From positions 620,001-684,000 of the forward strand of contig NZ_AP012323.1 of assembly GCF_001025135.1 (NCBI RefSeq): a DNA stretch of 64,000 bases, given 5' to 3'. The notes beneath the pieces were generated by a model that was not told where the DNA came from, did no database searches, and was given only the letters and a program-made list of their open reading frames with translations. A program made the position numbers and the translations under genes. Origin of the DNA: Bifidobacterium bifidum ATCC 29521 = JCM 1255 = DSM 20456. GTDB taxonomy: Bacteria; Actinomycetota; Actinomycetes; Actinomycetales; Bifidobacteriaceae. Below, piece after piece: positions 54,959-64,000 of the stretch. Positions within the stretch are counted from its first letter, which is position 1; every line of letters begins with the position of its first letter.

Positions 54959-57900
54959 CTATTTGCCGAGCGTTTTCTTGATTCGCTGCAAGCTGACCGG
55001 CTTCGCGGTGCCAAGCTCCTGGGCCCACAGAGAGACGTAGAACTCCTCCAGCATCCAGCGCGCGTCGTCGGCCTGTTTCGTCAGTGCCTCATGGCGTGGG
55101 CCCGCGGGCTCCGTCTTGGCACGCTGAACGGCCTTGTCGACCAGCTGTCGCGCCTCGTCGGCCTCCCAGGCCCATCGCACGTCGCGGTTCTTGTCGTTCT
55201 TCGCCTTGGTGAGACGGATCAGGTCGGCCTCCAGATACTTCGGTATGCGCGGCAGGGCGGCGGGCGGCATCGCGCCGATGAACCCGGGGAACACCAGCGT
55301 GGCGATATGCTCGCGCACCGATTGCAGCACCGACAGCATCGGCAGGTCGGCCTTGCCGGAGGTCGCCTTGTCGACATTCGCGTACGCGCGCAGGATGGCG
55401 ATGACATCATGGGCGAGGGCGTAGACGGTGTCCTCGTAGACCTCGGTCACCCCCATCACCGCATCGGCGAGCGCATCGTCGTCGGGGAGCGTGTCGATGT
55501 TCGGCAGCAGACGTTTGACGGTGGCCAGCTGCAGGTCCTCCACCAGCGCCTTGGTGGAGGGGTATGGCGCCGACGCGAGCATCAGCGCCTCGGCGCCGAG
55601 CCACCGAGACGAGATACGCTCCGAAGGCATGCGCAGCGCGTCCAGGGCGCCCCGCCACAGCATCACCGCGCGCGACTCGCTCGTCGCCCCGGCCTTGTGC
55701 AGCAGGTTGGCCTGTTCGACCAGTTTGCCCTGGCTGGCGGCCTGTTCCGCCTTGTGTTCGACCATGCGCCGGGCGGATGCCTCCGCCTGTTCGGCGAACT
55801 GCCGTTGCAACGCGGTCAGGGATTTGCCTGAACCCAGTACCTTCACCGGGCCACGTGCATGCCGCCGCCCGCGTGCGTTGCGCGGCGCGGGGAGTTGCTG
55901 CTCGATGGAGAACGTCATCCGCAGATAGGCGGGCAGCTTCTCCCATAGTTCGCCGGTCAGCACCTCCGGGTGGATCTGAGCGCCCACGGTGTCGATCGCC
56001 GCCTGGGTGAACACGTGCGGCAGGTCGGGCCATGCGTGGCCCTGGCCGTCGGACGTGCCGGTGCCGGGCAGGGCCGGATACCGGTCGTCTATCCATGCGC
56101 GGATCTTGCGCGCGGTGTCCGGTGCGGGCACGAACTGCACGCGCAGTGATTTCGGCAGGGACTTGATCAGCCCCACGATCAGCTCGTCGAGCAGTCCGGG
56201 AACGTTCCATGTGAACTGTTCCGGTGTCAGACGGGACAGCGCCTTGAGCGGCACGTGCACGGTCACGCCGTCGGCGGGGTCGTGCGGGTCGTAGATGTAG
56301 CTGAGCCGCAGGTCGATCGGCTGGCCGTCCGTGCCGAGCGCATGCCAATGGTCCGGATAGTCGGCGAGGCTCACCGACTCCGCCGATGACAGGCGTTCGA
56401 CCTTGTCCGGGTCGAAATCGAGCAGATGCGGGTGTTCGCCGTGCTCGCGCTTCCACCATTTCGCCAGGTCGGCGACGCAGGTCACGTCATTGGGGATGAC
56501 CGACTGGTAGAAGTCGTAGAGGTCCTCGTCGCTGACGGACTGCGAGACCTGCCTGGTGCGACTGGCGTCCTCGGCCGCCTCGTCCAGGATGTCGCGGTTT
56601 CGGGCCAAAAAATCGTCATAGCTGAACCGCTGCTGGACGTCCCCCTCGACAAGGCCCTGCCGGATCAGGAAGTCGCGGGCCTCCATGGGGTTGATGCGCC
56701 CCCATTGCACGGTGCGGTCCGAGATGATCGGCAGACCGTACAGCAGCACCTTCGCCGTGGCGACGGCGGAGCCGCGCGAACCAGACCAGTGCGGCTCCGC
56801 ATACGTGGTGCGGGTCAGCTGCCCGGCCAGCGGCTCGGCCCACGCCGGGTCGATGGCGGCGCTGTACCTCGCCCACAGGCGGCTCGTCTCCACCAGTTCC
56901 GTGCTCATCACCCACTGCGGGGTGGATTTGGCCACGGCCGAGGCCGGGAACAATGCGAAATGAGTGCCTCGCGCGCCCTGATAGTCGTTCTTCGCCATCT
57001 TCTGAGCCCGCTTGATGGCCTTGGCCTTCGCCGCGCCCTTGAGACCGGCGAAATCGGAGGCCTTCGGCTCGCGCACGATCTGCATGCCCATCATCGACAG
57101 CAGGCCGGAGAGCATCGACGTGTGAATGCCGCGGTCGTCCCACGAGCAGCACAGCGAATGGGCCGCCTGCTGGTTGATCGGCAGCTGGCGTACCGCCAGA
57201 TCGGGGCGGGAGGCCGGCTGCGGGGAGCCGACCTTGAACTTGAGTTCGCGGCACATCTCCGTCAGCTGATTGACCAGGTCCTTCCACTGGCGTACGCGCA
57301 GCCAGCTGAAATACTCGCTCTTGCAGATACGGCGCAGCGCATTGTTGCTCGGCTCGCCATCGGCCTGGAAGATACGGTCCCAGATGTTCAGCGCGGTCAG
57401 ATAGTCGCTGGACGGATCCGCATACCGGTTGTGGATGCGGTCGGCCTCATCCCGGGCCTCGTCCGGGCGTTCACGCGGATCCTGAAGGCTCAGGAACGCC
57501 ACGATCACCAGCACGGCAGCCAACGTGTCGGGCGTGCTGGATTTCGCGGCCTCGATCACCATGCGGCCGAGACGGACATCGATGGGGATGCGGGCGAGCT
57601 GCCGTCCGACATGCGTCAGCGTCACCTCGCCGCGCTTGCGGCCGATCGCCTTGAGCTCCGTCAGCTCGTTGAAGCCGTCGGAGACCGCCTTCATGTCCGG
57701 CGGGTCGATGAACCCGAAATTCGTCACATCCTCGGCCGTACGGGCGACGCCCACCGACAGCATGTGCAGCACCACGGCACCCAGCGATGTGCGCAGGATC
57801 TCCGGCTCGGTGAACCGAGGACGGTTCTCGTAGTCCTCACGCGAATACAGGCGGATGGCGATGCCGTCCGCGATACGGCCGCACCGGCCGGACCGCTGGT

Positions 57901-59047
57901 CGGCGCTCGCCTGGCTGATCGGCTCGATGGGCAGCCGCTGCACCTTGGCGGTCTTCGAATACCGGCTGATGCGGGCCGTGCCCGGGTCGACCACGTAGCG
58001 GATGCCCGGCACGGTCAGTGACGTTTCGGCCACGTTCGTGGCGATGACGATGCGCTGGTGCGTGTGCGGCTCGAAGACGCGGTGCTGCTCCTTGGACGAC
58101 AGGCGGGCGAACAGCGGCATGATCTCGATGGCGTCGGGGTGGCGCATGTCGTCGGCGCGCGGGCCGTAATGGCGGCGCAGCGCGTTCTCGAACTCGTGGA
58201 TGTCGCGCTCGCCGGAGGCGAACACGAGGATGTCGCGGGCGCCGCGCTCATGGCTGGAATGGATGATGAGCTCCGCGCACGCCCTGGCGACTGCCGTGGG
58301 CATGTCCATGTCGGGTTCGCGAGATGAGCCACGGTCCCGGCCGCCGTCGGAGGGCGCCGCCGACAGTTCGGCATACGATTCCTCGCCGGGCATCGCGCCG
58401 GTCTCGAATCCGGGCACGTGCCGCATCAGCGCGGGCGCGGTGCCCAGCGGCTCGTAGACGACCTGCACGGGGTAGGTGCGGCCGGAGACCTCGATGACCG
58501 GAACCTTCTCGTGCAGCGCATGCTCGAAATGCTCCTGAAACTTCACCGAATCGATGGTCGCCGAGGTGATGATCAGCTTCAGGTCGCGACGTTTCGGCAG
58601 CAGCGCGGTGAGGTATCCGAGCAGGAAGTCGATGTTCAGGCTGCGCTCATGCGCCTCGTCGATGACGATCGTGTCGTATTGCCGCAGCTGGGGGTCGCGC
58701 TGGATCTGCGCCAGCAGGATGCCGTCGGTGACGACGCGCAGCCGGGTCTTCGGCGACGTCTCGTCGGTGAACCGCACCTGATAGCCGATCTCGTCGCCCA
58801 GATGGACGCCCATTTCGGAGGCGATGCGTTCGGCGACGGTTCGCGCGGCGAGCCTGCGCGGCTGCGTGTGTACAATCTGCCGGCCGTGCGTACCGCGGCC
58901 GAGCTCCAGCAGGATCTTCGGCAGCTGCGTGGTCTTGCCCGAACCGGTCTGGCCCGAGACGATGACGACCTGGCTTGATGACACCGCCTTGGCGATGTCA
59001 TCGCGAGCCGCCGAGACCGGCAGCTCGGAAGGATATGTGAATTTCAT
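54959..59047 (-). CDS. hrpA: ATP-dependent RNA helicase HrpA
   Basis: DEAH-box helicase linked to mRNA processing and rescue of stalled ribosomes. 1362 residues. Motif I GQTGSGKTTQLPKI, motif II VIDEAHERSLN, motif III ITSATID, motif V/VI IVIATNVAETSLTVPGIRYVVDPG and QRSGRCGRIADG. The helicase-associated and OB regions follow, then the long DUF3418 C-terminal domain (about 750-1350) typical of HrpA. Full length. The methyltransferase gene ends five bases upstream, so the two may be co-transcribed. Confidence 0.96.
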   Translation of the reverse strand: MKFTYPSELPVSAARDDIAKAVSSSQVVIVSGQTGSGKTTQLPKILLELGRGTHGRQIVHTQPRRLAARTVAERIASEMGVHLGDEIGYQVRFTDETSPKTRLRVVTDGILLAQIQRDPQLRQYDTIVIDEAHERSLNIDFLLGYLTALLPKRRDLKLIITSATIDSVKFQEHFEHALHEKVPVIEVSGRTYPVQVVYEPLGTAPALMRHVPGFETGAMPGEESYAELSAAPSDGGRDRGSSREPDMDMPTAVARACAELIIHSSHERGARDILVFASGERDIHEFENALRRHYGPRADDMRHPDAIEIMPLFARLSSKEQHRVFEPHTHQRIVIATNVAETSLTVPGIRYVVDPGTARISRYSKTAKVQRLPIEPISQASADQRSGRCGRIADGIAIRLYSREDYENRPRFTEPEILRTSLGAVVLHMLSVGVARTAEDVTNFGFIDPPDMKAVSDGFNELTELKAIGRKRGEVTLTHVGRQLARIPIDVRLGRMVIEAAKSSTPDTLAAVLVIVAFLSLQDPRERPDEARDEADRIHNRYADPSSDYLTALNIWDRIFQADGEPSNNALRRICKSEYFSWLRVRQWKDLVNQLTEMCRELKFKVGSPQPASRPDLAVRQLPINQQAAHSLCCSWDDRGIHTSMLSGLLSMMGMQIVREPKASDFAGLKGAAKAKAIKRAQKMAKNDYQGARGTHFALFPASAVAKSTPQWVMSTELVETSRLWARYSAAIDPAWAEPLAGQLTRTTYAEPHWSGSRGSAVATAKVLLYGLPIISDRTVQWGRINPMEARDFLIRQGLVEGDVQQRFSYDDFLARNRDILDEAAEDASRTRQVSQSVSDEDLYDFYQSVIPNDVTCVADLAKWWKREHGEHPHLLDFDPDKVERLSSAESVSLADYPDHWHALGTDGQPIDLRLSYIYDPHDPADGVTVHVPLKALSRLTPEQFTWNVPGLLDELIVGLIKSLPKSLRVQFVPAPDTARKIRAWIDDRYPALPGTGTSDGQGHAWPDLPHVFTQAAIDTVGAQIHPEVLTGELWEKLPAYLRMTFSIEQQLPAPRNARGRRHARGPVKVLGSGKSLTALQRQFAEQAEASARRMVEHKAEQAASQGKLVEQANLLHKAGATSESRAVMLWRGALDALRMPSERISSRWLGAEALMLASAPYPSTKALVEDLQLATVKRLLPNIDTLPDDDALADAVMGVTEVYEDTVYALAHDVIAILRAYANVDKATSGKADLPMLSVLQSVREHIATLVFPGFIGAMPPAALPRIPKYLEADLIRLTKAKNDKNRDVRWAWEADEARQLVDKAVQRAKTEPAGPRHEALTKQADDARWMLEEFYVSLWAQELGTAKPVSLQRIKKTLGK

Positions 59048-59051
59048 CCGT

Positions 59052-59705
59052 TTACTTGTTCCTCAACACTTCAATGACGCGATATCCCTTCGCGGAATGA
59101 TACTTCGACACCTCATAATCGTCGCCCAGCGCGGTGGCGAGCCAGGGGATCAGCGAGTCGGCGCCCAAGTTTTTCTGCACCACCAGGTACGCGGCGCCTG
59201 CGGGGTTGAGCCGCGGCAGCCACGTCATCAGCAGGTCGTGCAGCGCGTCCTTGCCGATGCGGATCGGCGGGTTCGACCAGATCGCGTCGAACGTCAGATC
59301 GGCCGGCACCTGCTCCGGCGACGCGGCATGGATGTGCTCGCAGCCGTTGGACTTGGCGTTGGCGCGGGTCAGGTCGAGCGCGCGTTCGTTCACGTCCACG
59401 GCCCAGACGTCGGCCTTGGGCGAGGCGAACGCCAGCGCAAGCGACACGGGTCCCCATCCGCAGCCCAGATCCAGCAGCGTCCCCGTCTCCGGCGGCTCCG
59501 GCACCTCGCGCAGCAGCACCGACGTGCCCAGATCCAGGCGCGAGCCGGAGAACACGCCGTTCGACACCTCGACCACGGCATCCTGCCCGCGCAGCGTCAC
59601 CTTCATGCGACGGCGAACGTCCTCGGAGGACGGTTCGGTGGCGAAATACTGTTCGGTGGCGTTCCCGTCCCGCTTCGAGGCATCCGAGGCATGCTGCGTT
59701 TTCAT
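59052..59705 (-). CDS. Class I SAM methyltransferase, RsmC/RlmG-like
   Basis: 217 residues. SAM-binding motif LLDLGCGWGPVSLALAFASP, acidic loop VWAVDVNERALDLTRANA, and the catalytic NPPIR motif in FDAIWSNPPIRIGKDALHD point to a guanine-N2 rRNA methyltransferase of the MTS family. Short (single-domain) compared with RsmC. GGGAGAACGA precedes the ATG at 59705. The target base cannot be read from sequence. Confidence 0.88.
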   Translation of the reverse strand: MKTQHASDASKRDGNATEQYFATEPSSEDVRRRMKVTLRGQDAVVEVSNGVFSGSRLDLGTSVLLREVPEPPETGTLLDLGCGWGPVSLALAFASPKADVWAVDVNERALDLTRANAKSNGCEHIHAASPEQVPADLTFDAIWSNPPIRIGKDALHDLLMTWLPRLNPAGAAYLVVQKNLGADSLIPWLATALGDDYEVSKYHSAKGYRVIEVLRNK

Positions 59706-59847
59706 TCGTTCTCCCGCATATAGATGAGTGATGGCTTTCGACTTGGAACCATGATAGTCAAAGGCATGGTTAGCGGGGGAGGGCTGTGGATTCCTTTGCC
59801 TTCGAGAGCTCTGCGTCTCTTCGAGAATGCTTTCTGGCGCAATTATC

Positions 59848-59863
59848 CGGTAGATATCTACCG
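59848..59863. promoter_or_regulatory. Perfect palindrome CGGTAGATATCTACCG
   Basis: A 16-bp perfect palindrome in the intergenic region between the leftward methyltransferase and the rightward nuclease gene, 74 bases before the nuclease start. One base differs from the site upstream of the WYL regulator (38270-38285), and its flank TTATC is shared with 37159-37163. Confidence 0.65.
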
Positions 59864-59937
59864 CAGTGACATTGCGTGGTGCACAATGCAATTGTCGGGC
59901 GGATGGATTCCGCCATCAATGGCGAAAGGATGGGATC

Positions 59938-60867
59938 ATGAGTGGTGCGGATAAACTGGGATACCTGATTCGTGCGCTTTCGAGGACGAAGCGCAAGGAT
60001 TACGAGAATTACGTCGTCAATGCCATATGGAACCGGTTGGCGATGGACGATGTCAAGCCGGTCACGCAACAGCTGGTGTTGTGGCCTGACGGGCGTCGGT
60101 CGTTCGTGGACCTGTATTTTCCTCAGGCGATGATCGGGGTGGAATGCGATGAGGCCTATCATCAGAGGCAACGGGAACGTGACCGCGAGCGCGAGATAAC
60201 CATCACGGACGTGCTGCGTCAGATTCGCGGCGAGGACTATCGGGCGTTGCATGTGGATGTTTCCGGATCGTATGAGCAGGTGGAGCGATCCATCGACGAC
60301 TGCGTGCGGCGGATACGTGCAGAGATCGAACGGCGCAGGCAGGCGAACGAGTTCACGCCGTGGACGGAAGCCTACGTCGATTACAAGGAGTTCTACAAGA
60401 CGAGGGACGCCGTCAGCGTTGCGGATGACGTCGGCTTTCCCCGAATCGCCGACGCGGTCAACACGCTGTGCGGTTCCGAGTACAAGAGATTTCAGGAATC
60501 CTGGTTCGTCCCCAGCGTGATGCGCCAATGGTACGGCGACCGATATCGAGTCTGGTTCCCGAAGCTCGCCATAGGCGGGAAGGCCGTGGCAAACGGTTGG
60601 AACAACCGGCTGTCCGATGACGGCACCTATATCTACGAATACAACGAGGACGCCGATCTGGTGGATCCGGTCGGCGACGGCGACCCCAATGACATCCGTA
60701 TAACGTTCGCCAAGTCCGCCGACCCGGTGACGCGGATTCAGGCGTATCGATTCGTTGGCGTGTTCCGCCGGATCTCGAACAGCGAGGACGGAACACGGAA
60801 GCGGTACCAGCGCATCGAAACCGTCTTCCCGATTCATCGCACGCCTTGTCTGCCAATCCACAGATAA
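59938..60867 (+). CDS. PvuRts1I/AbaSI-like modification-dependent nuclease (putative)
   Basis: 309 residues. The N-terminal half looks like the PD-(D/E)xK domain of the PvuRts1I/AbaSI family, which cuts DNA with (glucosyl)hydroxymethylcytosine: KDYENYVVNAIWNRL, VTQQLVLWPDGRRSFVDLYFPQ (D58), IGVECDEAYH (E69, D71). The C-terminal half resembles the SRA-like base-flipping domain: YRVWFPKLAIGG, GWNNRLSDDGTYIYEYN, IRITFAKSADP, YRFVGVFRRIS. Likely role: defence against phages with modified cytosine. AAAGGA precedes ATG 59938. The family match is from remembered patterns and needs a search. Confidence 0.7.
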   Translation: MSGADKLGYLIRALSRTKRKDYENYVVNAIWNRLAMDDVKPVTQQLVLWPDGRRSFVDLYFPQAMIGVECDEAYHQRQRERDREREITITDVLRQIRGEDYRALHVDVSGSYEQVERSIDDCVRRIRAEIERRRQANEFTPWTEAYVDYKEFYKTRDAVSVADDVGFPRIADAVNTLCGSEYKRFQESWFVPSVMRQWYGDRYRVWFPKLAIGGKAVANGWNNRLSDDGTYIYEYNEDADLVDPVGDGDPNDIRITFAKSADPVTRIQAYRFVGVFRRISNSEDGTRKRYQRIETVFPIHRTPCLPIHR

Positions 60868-60980
60868 TGGCAAGCGTTTGGAGAACGTCGTTCCGTACTC
60901 ACCATCGTGCATGCGATGCGGATCACCTGCGATGCGGACCACCGTGGTGTGGTTCATGCCTGCAGGGGCGTTTCGTGTCG

Positions 60981-61036
60981 GATGCCGAGTGACAGATGTC
61001 GAGTGACGGATACCGAGTGGCGGATGACGAGCAGAG
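60981..61036. repeat. Four tandem 14-bp repeats
   Basis: GATGCCGAGTGACA, GATGTCGAGTGACG, GATACCGAGTGGCG and GATGACGAGCAGAG follow one another exactly, ending eight bases before the hflX start. Copies differ at 2-5 positions. Confidence 0.7.
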
Positions 61037-61043
61037 AGCATGA

Positions 61044-62627
61044 GTGACAGCAGAGGTGCCATTGAGCCAACAGAATACCGTTGATGCGAATCAGGCCGGT
61101 CAGCCGGGCGAACAGGAAGAGCCGGTGCTGACCGGTGTGCTGGCCGACCAGTCGGACGTCTTGCTGGACGAGAACGGCGATGGGCACGTCGGGCAACGGG
61201 ACGCCGAGGAGTGGGAGGAGCGCGAATCCCGCAACCAGCTCAAGCATGTCGCGGGTCTCGGGGAGCTGCAGGACGTCACCGAAGTCGAATACCGCAAGGT
61301 CCGCCTTGAGCGTGTGGTGCTGGTGGGCGTGTGGTCCAGCATGACCACCACCGCGGCTCAGGCCGAGGAGTCGCTTCGCGAGCTCGCCGCACTGGCCGAG
61401 ACCGCCGGAGCGGTGGTGTGCGATGGTCTGCTGCAGCATCGGTACAAGCCCGACTCCGCCACATACGTGGGTTCGGGCAAGGCCCGCGAGCTGGCCGACA
61501 TCGTCGCCGTGAACGAGGCTGACACCATCGTCGTCGACGATGATCTGCCGCCCAGCCAGCGGCGTGCGCTGGAGGATGCCACCAAGGTCAAGGTGGTGGA
61601 TCGCACCGCGGTGATACTCGACATCTTCGCCCAGCACGCCACCAGCCGTGAAGGCAAGGCACAGGTGGAGCTCGCGCAGCTTGAATACATGCTGCCGCGT
61701 CTGCGCGGTTGGGGCGGGTCGCTGTCGCGTCAGGCGGGCGGCCGTGCGGCCGGGGCCGACGCGGGCATCGGATCGCGAGGCCCGGGCGAGACGAAGATCG
61801 AGATGGACCGTCGCGTCATCCGGAGCCGGATAGCCAGATTGCGGCGCCAGATCGCGCAGATGGCCCCGGCCCGTGAGGTCAAGCGCGGTTCGCGTCGACG
61901 GTACGGGCTGCCGACCATCGCCGTTGTCGGATATACGAACGCCGGCAAATCCTCGCTGACGAATCGTCTCACCGGTTCCGCGGAGCTGGTCGAGAACGCC
62001 CTGTTCGCCACGCTCGACACTGCGGTGCGTCGAGCCCGGGCCAAGGACGGGCGACTGTACGCCTACGTCGACACCGTCGGCTTCGTGCGAAACCTGCCGA
62101 CCCAGCTGATCGAGGCGTTCAAATCCACGTTGGAGGAGGTCGCCGAAGCCGACATCATCCTACATGTGGTCGACGGTTCGCACCCCGACCCGTTCTCGCA
62201 GATTGACGCCGTCAACGACGTGCTCGCCGACATCGAAGGGGCCGAGGAGATACCGCGCGTCGTCGTGTTCAACAAGATTGACCGAATCGATGCGGCCACA
62301 CGCGAGCGGCTGGCGGCGCTCGAACCGGAGGCGAGTCTGGTGTCCGCCGCCACGGGAGAGGGTCTTGACGACCTGCTGCGGCGCATCGAATCTATGCTGC
62401 CCGTTCCGGGCGTGCACGTGTCTGCGCTGCTGCCCTACGACGCCGGTTCGCTGCTGTCGCACGTGCGCGAATACGGCAACGTCGATTCCGTCGACTATCG
62501 CGCCGATGGCATATGGATCGAGGCGGATGTGGACCGCCGACTCGCCGCCCAGATCGTCGATAGGGCGATCGATGAGACGGACGGTGATGGCAGCGATCAC
62601 ATCGATGCCGAGCATGATGTCGATTGA
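61044..62627 (+). CDS. hflX: GTPase HflX
   Basis: Ribosome-splitting GTPase that acts under stress. N-terminal HflX domain with RYKPDSATYVGSGKARELADIV, VVDRTAVILDIFAQHATSREGKAQVELAQL and GRGPGETKIEMDRR-type coil (here GSRGPGETKIEMDRRVI). G1 VGYTNAGKSSLTNRL, G3 DTVGFVRNLP, G4 NKIDRID. 527 residues, with a ~75-residue acidic extension at each end longer than average. GTG 61044 was taken as the start; TTG 61062 is an alternative. Confidence 0.95.
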   Translation: MTAEVPLSQQNTVDANQAGQPGEQEEPVLTGVLADQSDVLLDENGDGHVGQRDAEEWEERESRNQLKHVAGLGELQDVTEVEYRKVRLERVVLVGVWSSMTTTAAQAEESLRELAALAETAGAVVCDGLLQHRYKPDSATYVGSGKARELADIVAVNEADTIVVDDDLPPSQRRALEDATKVKVVDRTAVILDIFAQHATSREGKAQVELAQLEYMLPRLRGWGGSLSRQAGGRAAGADAGIGSRGPGETKIEMDRRVIRSRIARLRRQIAQMAPAREVKRGSRRRYGLPTIAVVGYTNAGKSSLTNRLTGSAELVENALFATLDTAVRRARAKDGRLYAYVDTVGFVRNLPTQLIEAFKSTLEEVAEADIILHVVDGSHPDPFSQIDAVNDVLADIEGAEEIPRVVVFNKIDRIDAATRERLAALEPEASLVSAATGEGLDDLLRRIESMLPVPGVHVSALLPYDAGSLLSHVREYGNVDSVDYRADGIWIEADVDRRLAAQIVDRAIDETDGDGSDHIDAEHDVD

Positions 62628-62658
62628 GTGTTCTACCCATTGCCGCTGACGCAATGTC

Positions 62659-62672
62659 TGTGAGCGTTCACA
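62659..62672 (+). promoter_or_regulatory. Palindrome TGTGAGCGTTCACA upstream of ldh
   Basis: Five-bp arms TGTGA and TCACA with a 4-base centre, about 150 bases before the ldh start. It resembles a CRP/FNR-type or LacI/GntR-type site; the spacing (4 rather than 6) argues against a standard CRP site. A small hairpin CCCCG-N7-CGGGG lies at about 62785-62800 near the ldh ribosome site. Confidence 0.35.
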
Positions 62673-62773
62673 ACAATGTGACGCAAATCACCTTGCCTTC
62701 GGGGCGATAATGACTACGGCAATCAGCGCAAACGTCATCATGTGTAGATACAGTAAGTGTGTTGTCAAAATGA

Positions 62774-63781
<1,008 letters not shown>

Positions 63782-63824
63782 TATCGGATTGATTGACGGG
63801 GCGCCGGTGCAGATCGGCGCATGA

Positions 63825-63950
63825 ACCGCCCTCAGTCTTGCTTCGCGCCTTGCCATGCTGGCGCGGCTGTCGGTCAGGAGCCGGCGGTGCTCTCATCTTG
63901 CCCTCCCCGGTGGGAAGGCCATCGAGTGAAGCGAGACTGGGGGTGGTTTT
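63825..63950. repeat. G/C-rich intergenic repeat, copy 4
   Basis: Inverted halves: ACCGCCCTCAGTCTTGCTTCGC near 63826-63847 pairs with GAAGCGAGACTGGGGGTGGT near 63926-63945, enclosing about 80 bases. The tail GAGACTGGGGGTGGT is the same module as in the copy at 8.8 kb. No gene is seen from 63782 to the window end. Confidence 0.6.
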
Positions 63951-64000
63951 GTTTATCGGCAGGGGTCCTCCTCGTCCTGGTATTCGCCCGCATCTGCTCA

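Overview
Organism. The window is GC-rich (roughly 60-63 percent by eye) and reads as chromosome of a Bifidobacterium or very close relative. Support comes from an L-lactate dehydrogenase of the bifidobacterial type, actinobacterial-type DapD, FtsZ-SepF-YggT-DivIVA order, a hisD-hisC-hisB-orf-hisH-hisA cluster followed by a GSI-alpha glutamine synthetase, an oleate hydratase, and G/C-rich intergenic repeats ending in a GACTGGGGGTGGT-like tail. The species is not resolved. Layout. 0-9 kb: end of a cell-wall protein, glyS, a dus gene, then the division cluster ftsZ-sepF-yggT-divIVA-lspA-rluD. 9-19 kb: dapD, prfB, ftsE-ftsX followed by a coiled-coil/CHAP peptidoglycan hydrolase, smpB, a second pseudouridine synthase, then a small AT-richer island (HTH regulator plus a truncated membrane protein) and tRNA-Val. 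19-27 kb: a DivIVA-motif protein, the isoprenoid genes dxr, ispG and uppS, and recO. 27-39 kb: dnaE and oleate hydratase lie among decayed loci: a beta-fructofuranosidase/sugar permease remnant that keeps its promoter and LacI-like operators, a DnaA-like remnant next to a 161-bp inverted-repeat element, and a WYL regulator. 38-43 kb: two aldo-keto reductases, a DUF4186 gene, a frameshifted secreted protein and a DUF559 nuclease-like protein. 43-52 kb: histidine genes, a DUF2252 protein and glnA. 52-64 kb: tandem DUF5067 lipoprotein-like/membrane protein, a permease remnant, a secreted protein, hrpA, an RsmC-like methyltransferase, a PvuRts1I/AbaSI-like nuclease, hflX and ldh. How the genes work together. 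Cell division and wall synthesis dominate the conserved part: Z-ring formation (FtsZ, SepF), polar growth (DivIVA and a second DivIVA-motif protein), FtsEX with its likely hydrolase, and precursor lipid supply through Dxr, IspG and UppS. The accessory part shows sugar-uptake loss, fatty-acid detoxification and possible phage defence. Most interesting lead. A near-identical palindrome (CGGTAGATATCTACCG type) lies upstream of the WYL regulator and upstream of the PvuRts1I/AbaSI-like nuclease about 21.5 kb away, with extended half-sites after the WYL gene and upstream of dnaE. WYL proteins often control defence genes, so this may be a small dispersed WYL regulon. This is inference from motif sharing and is untested.
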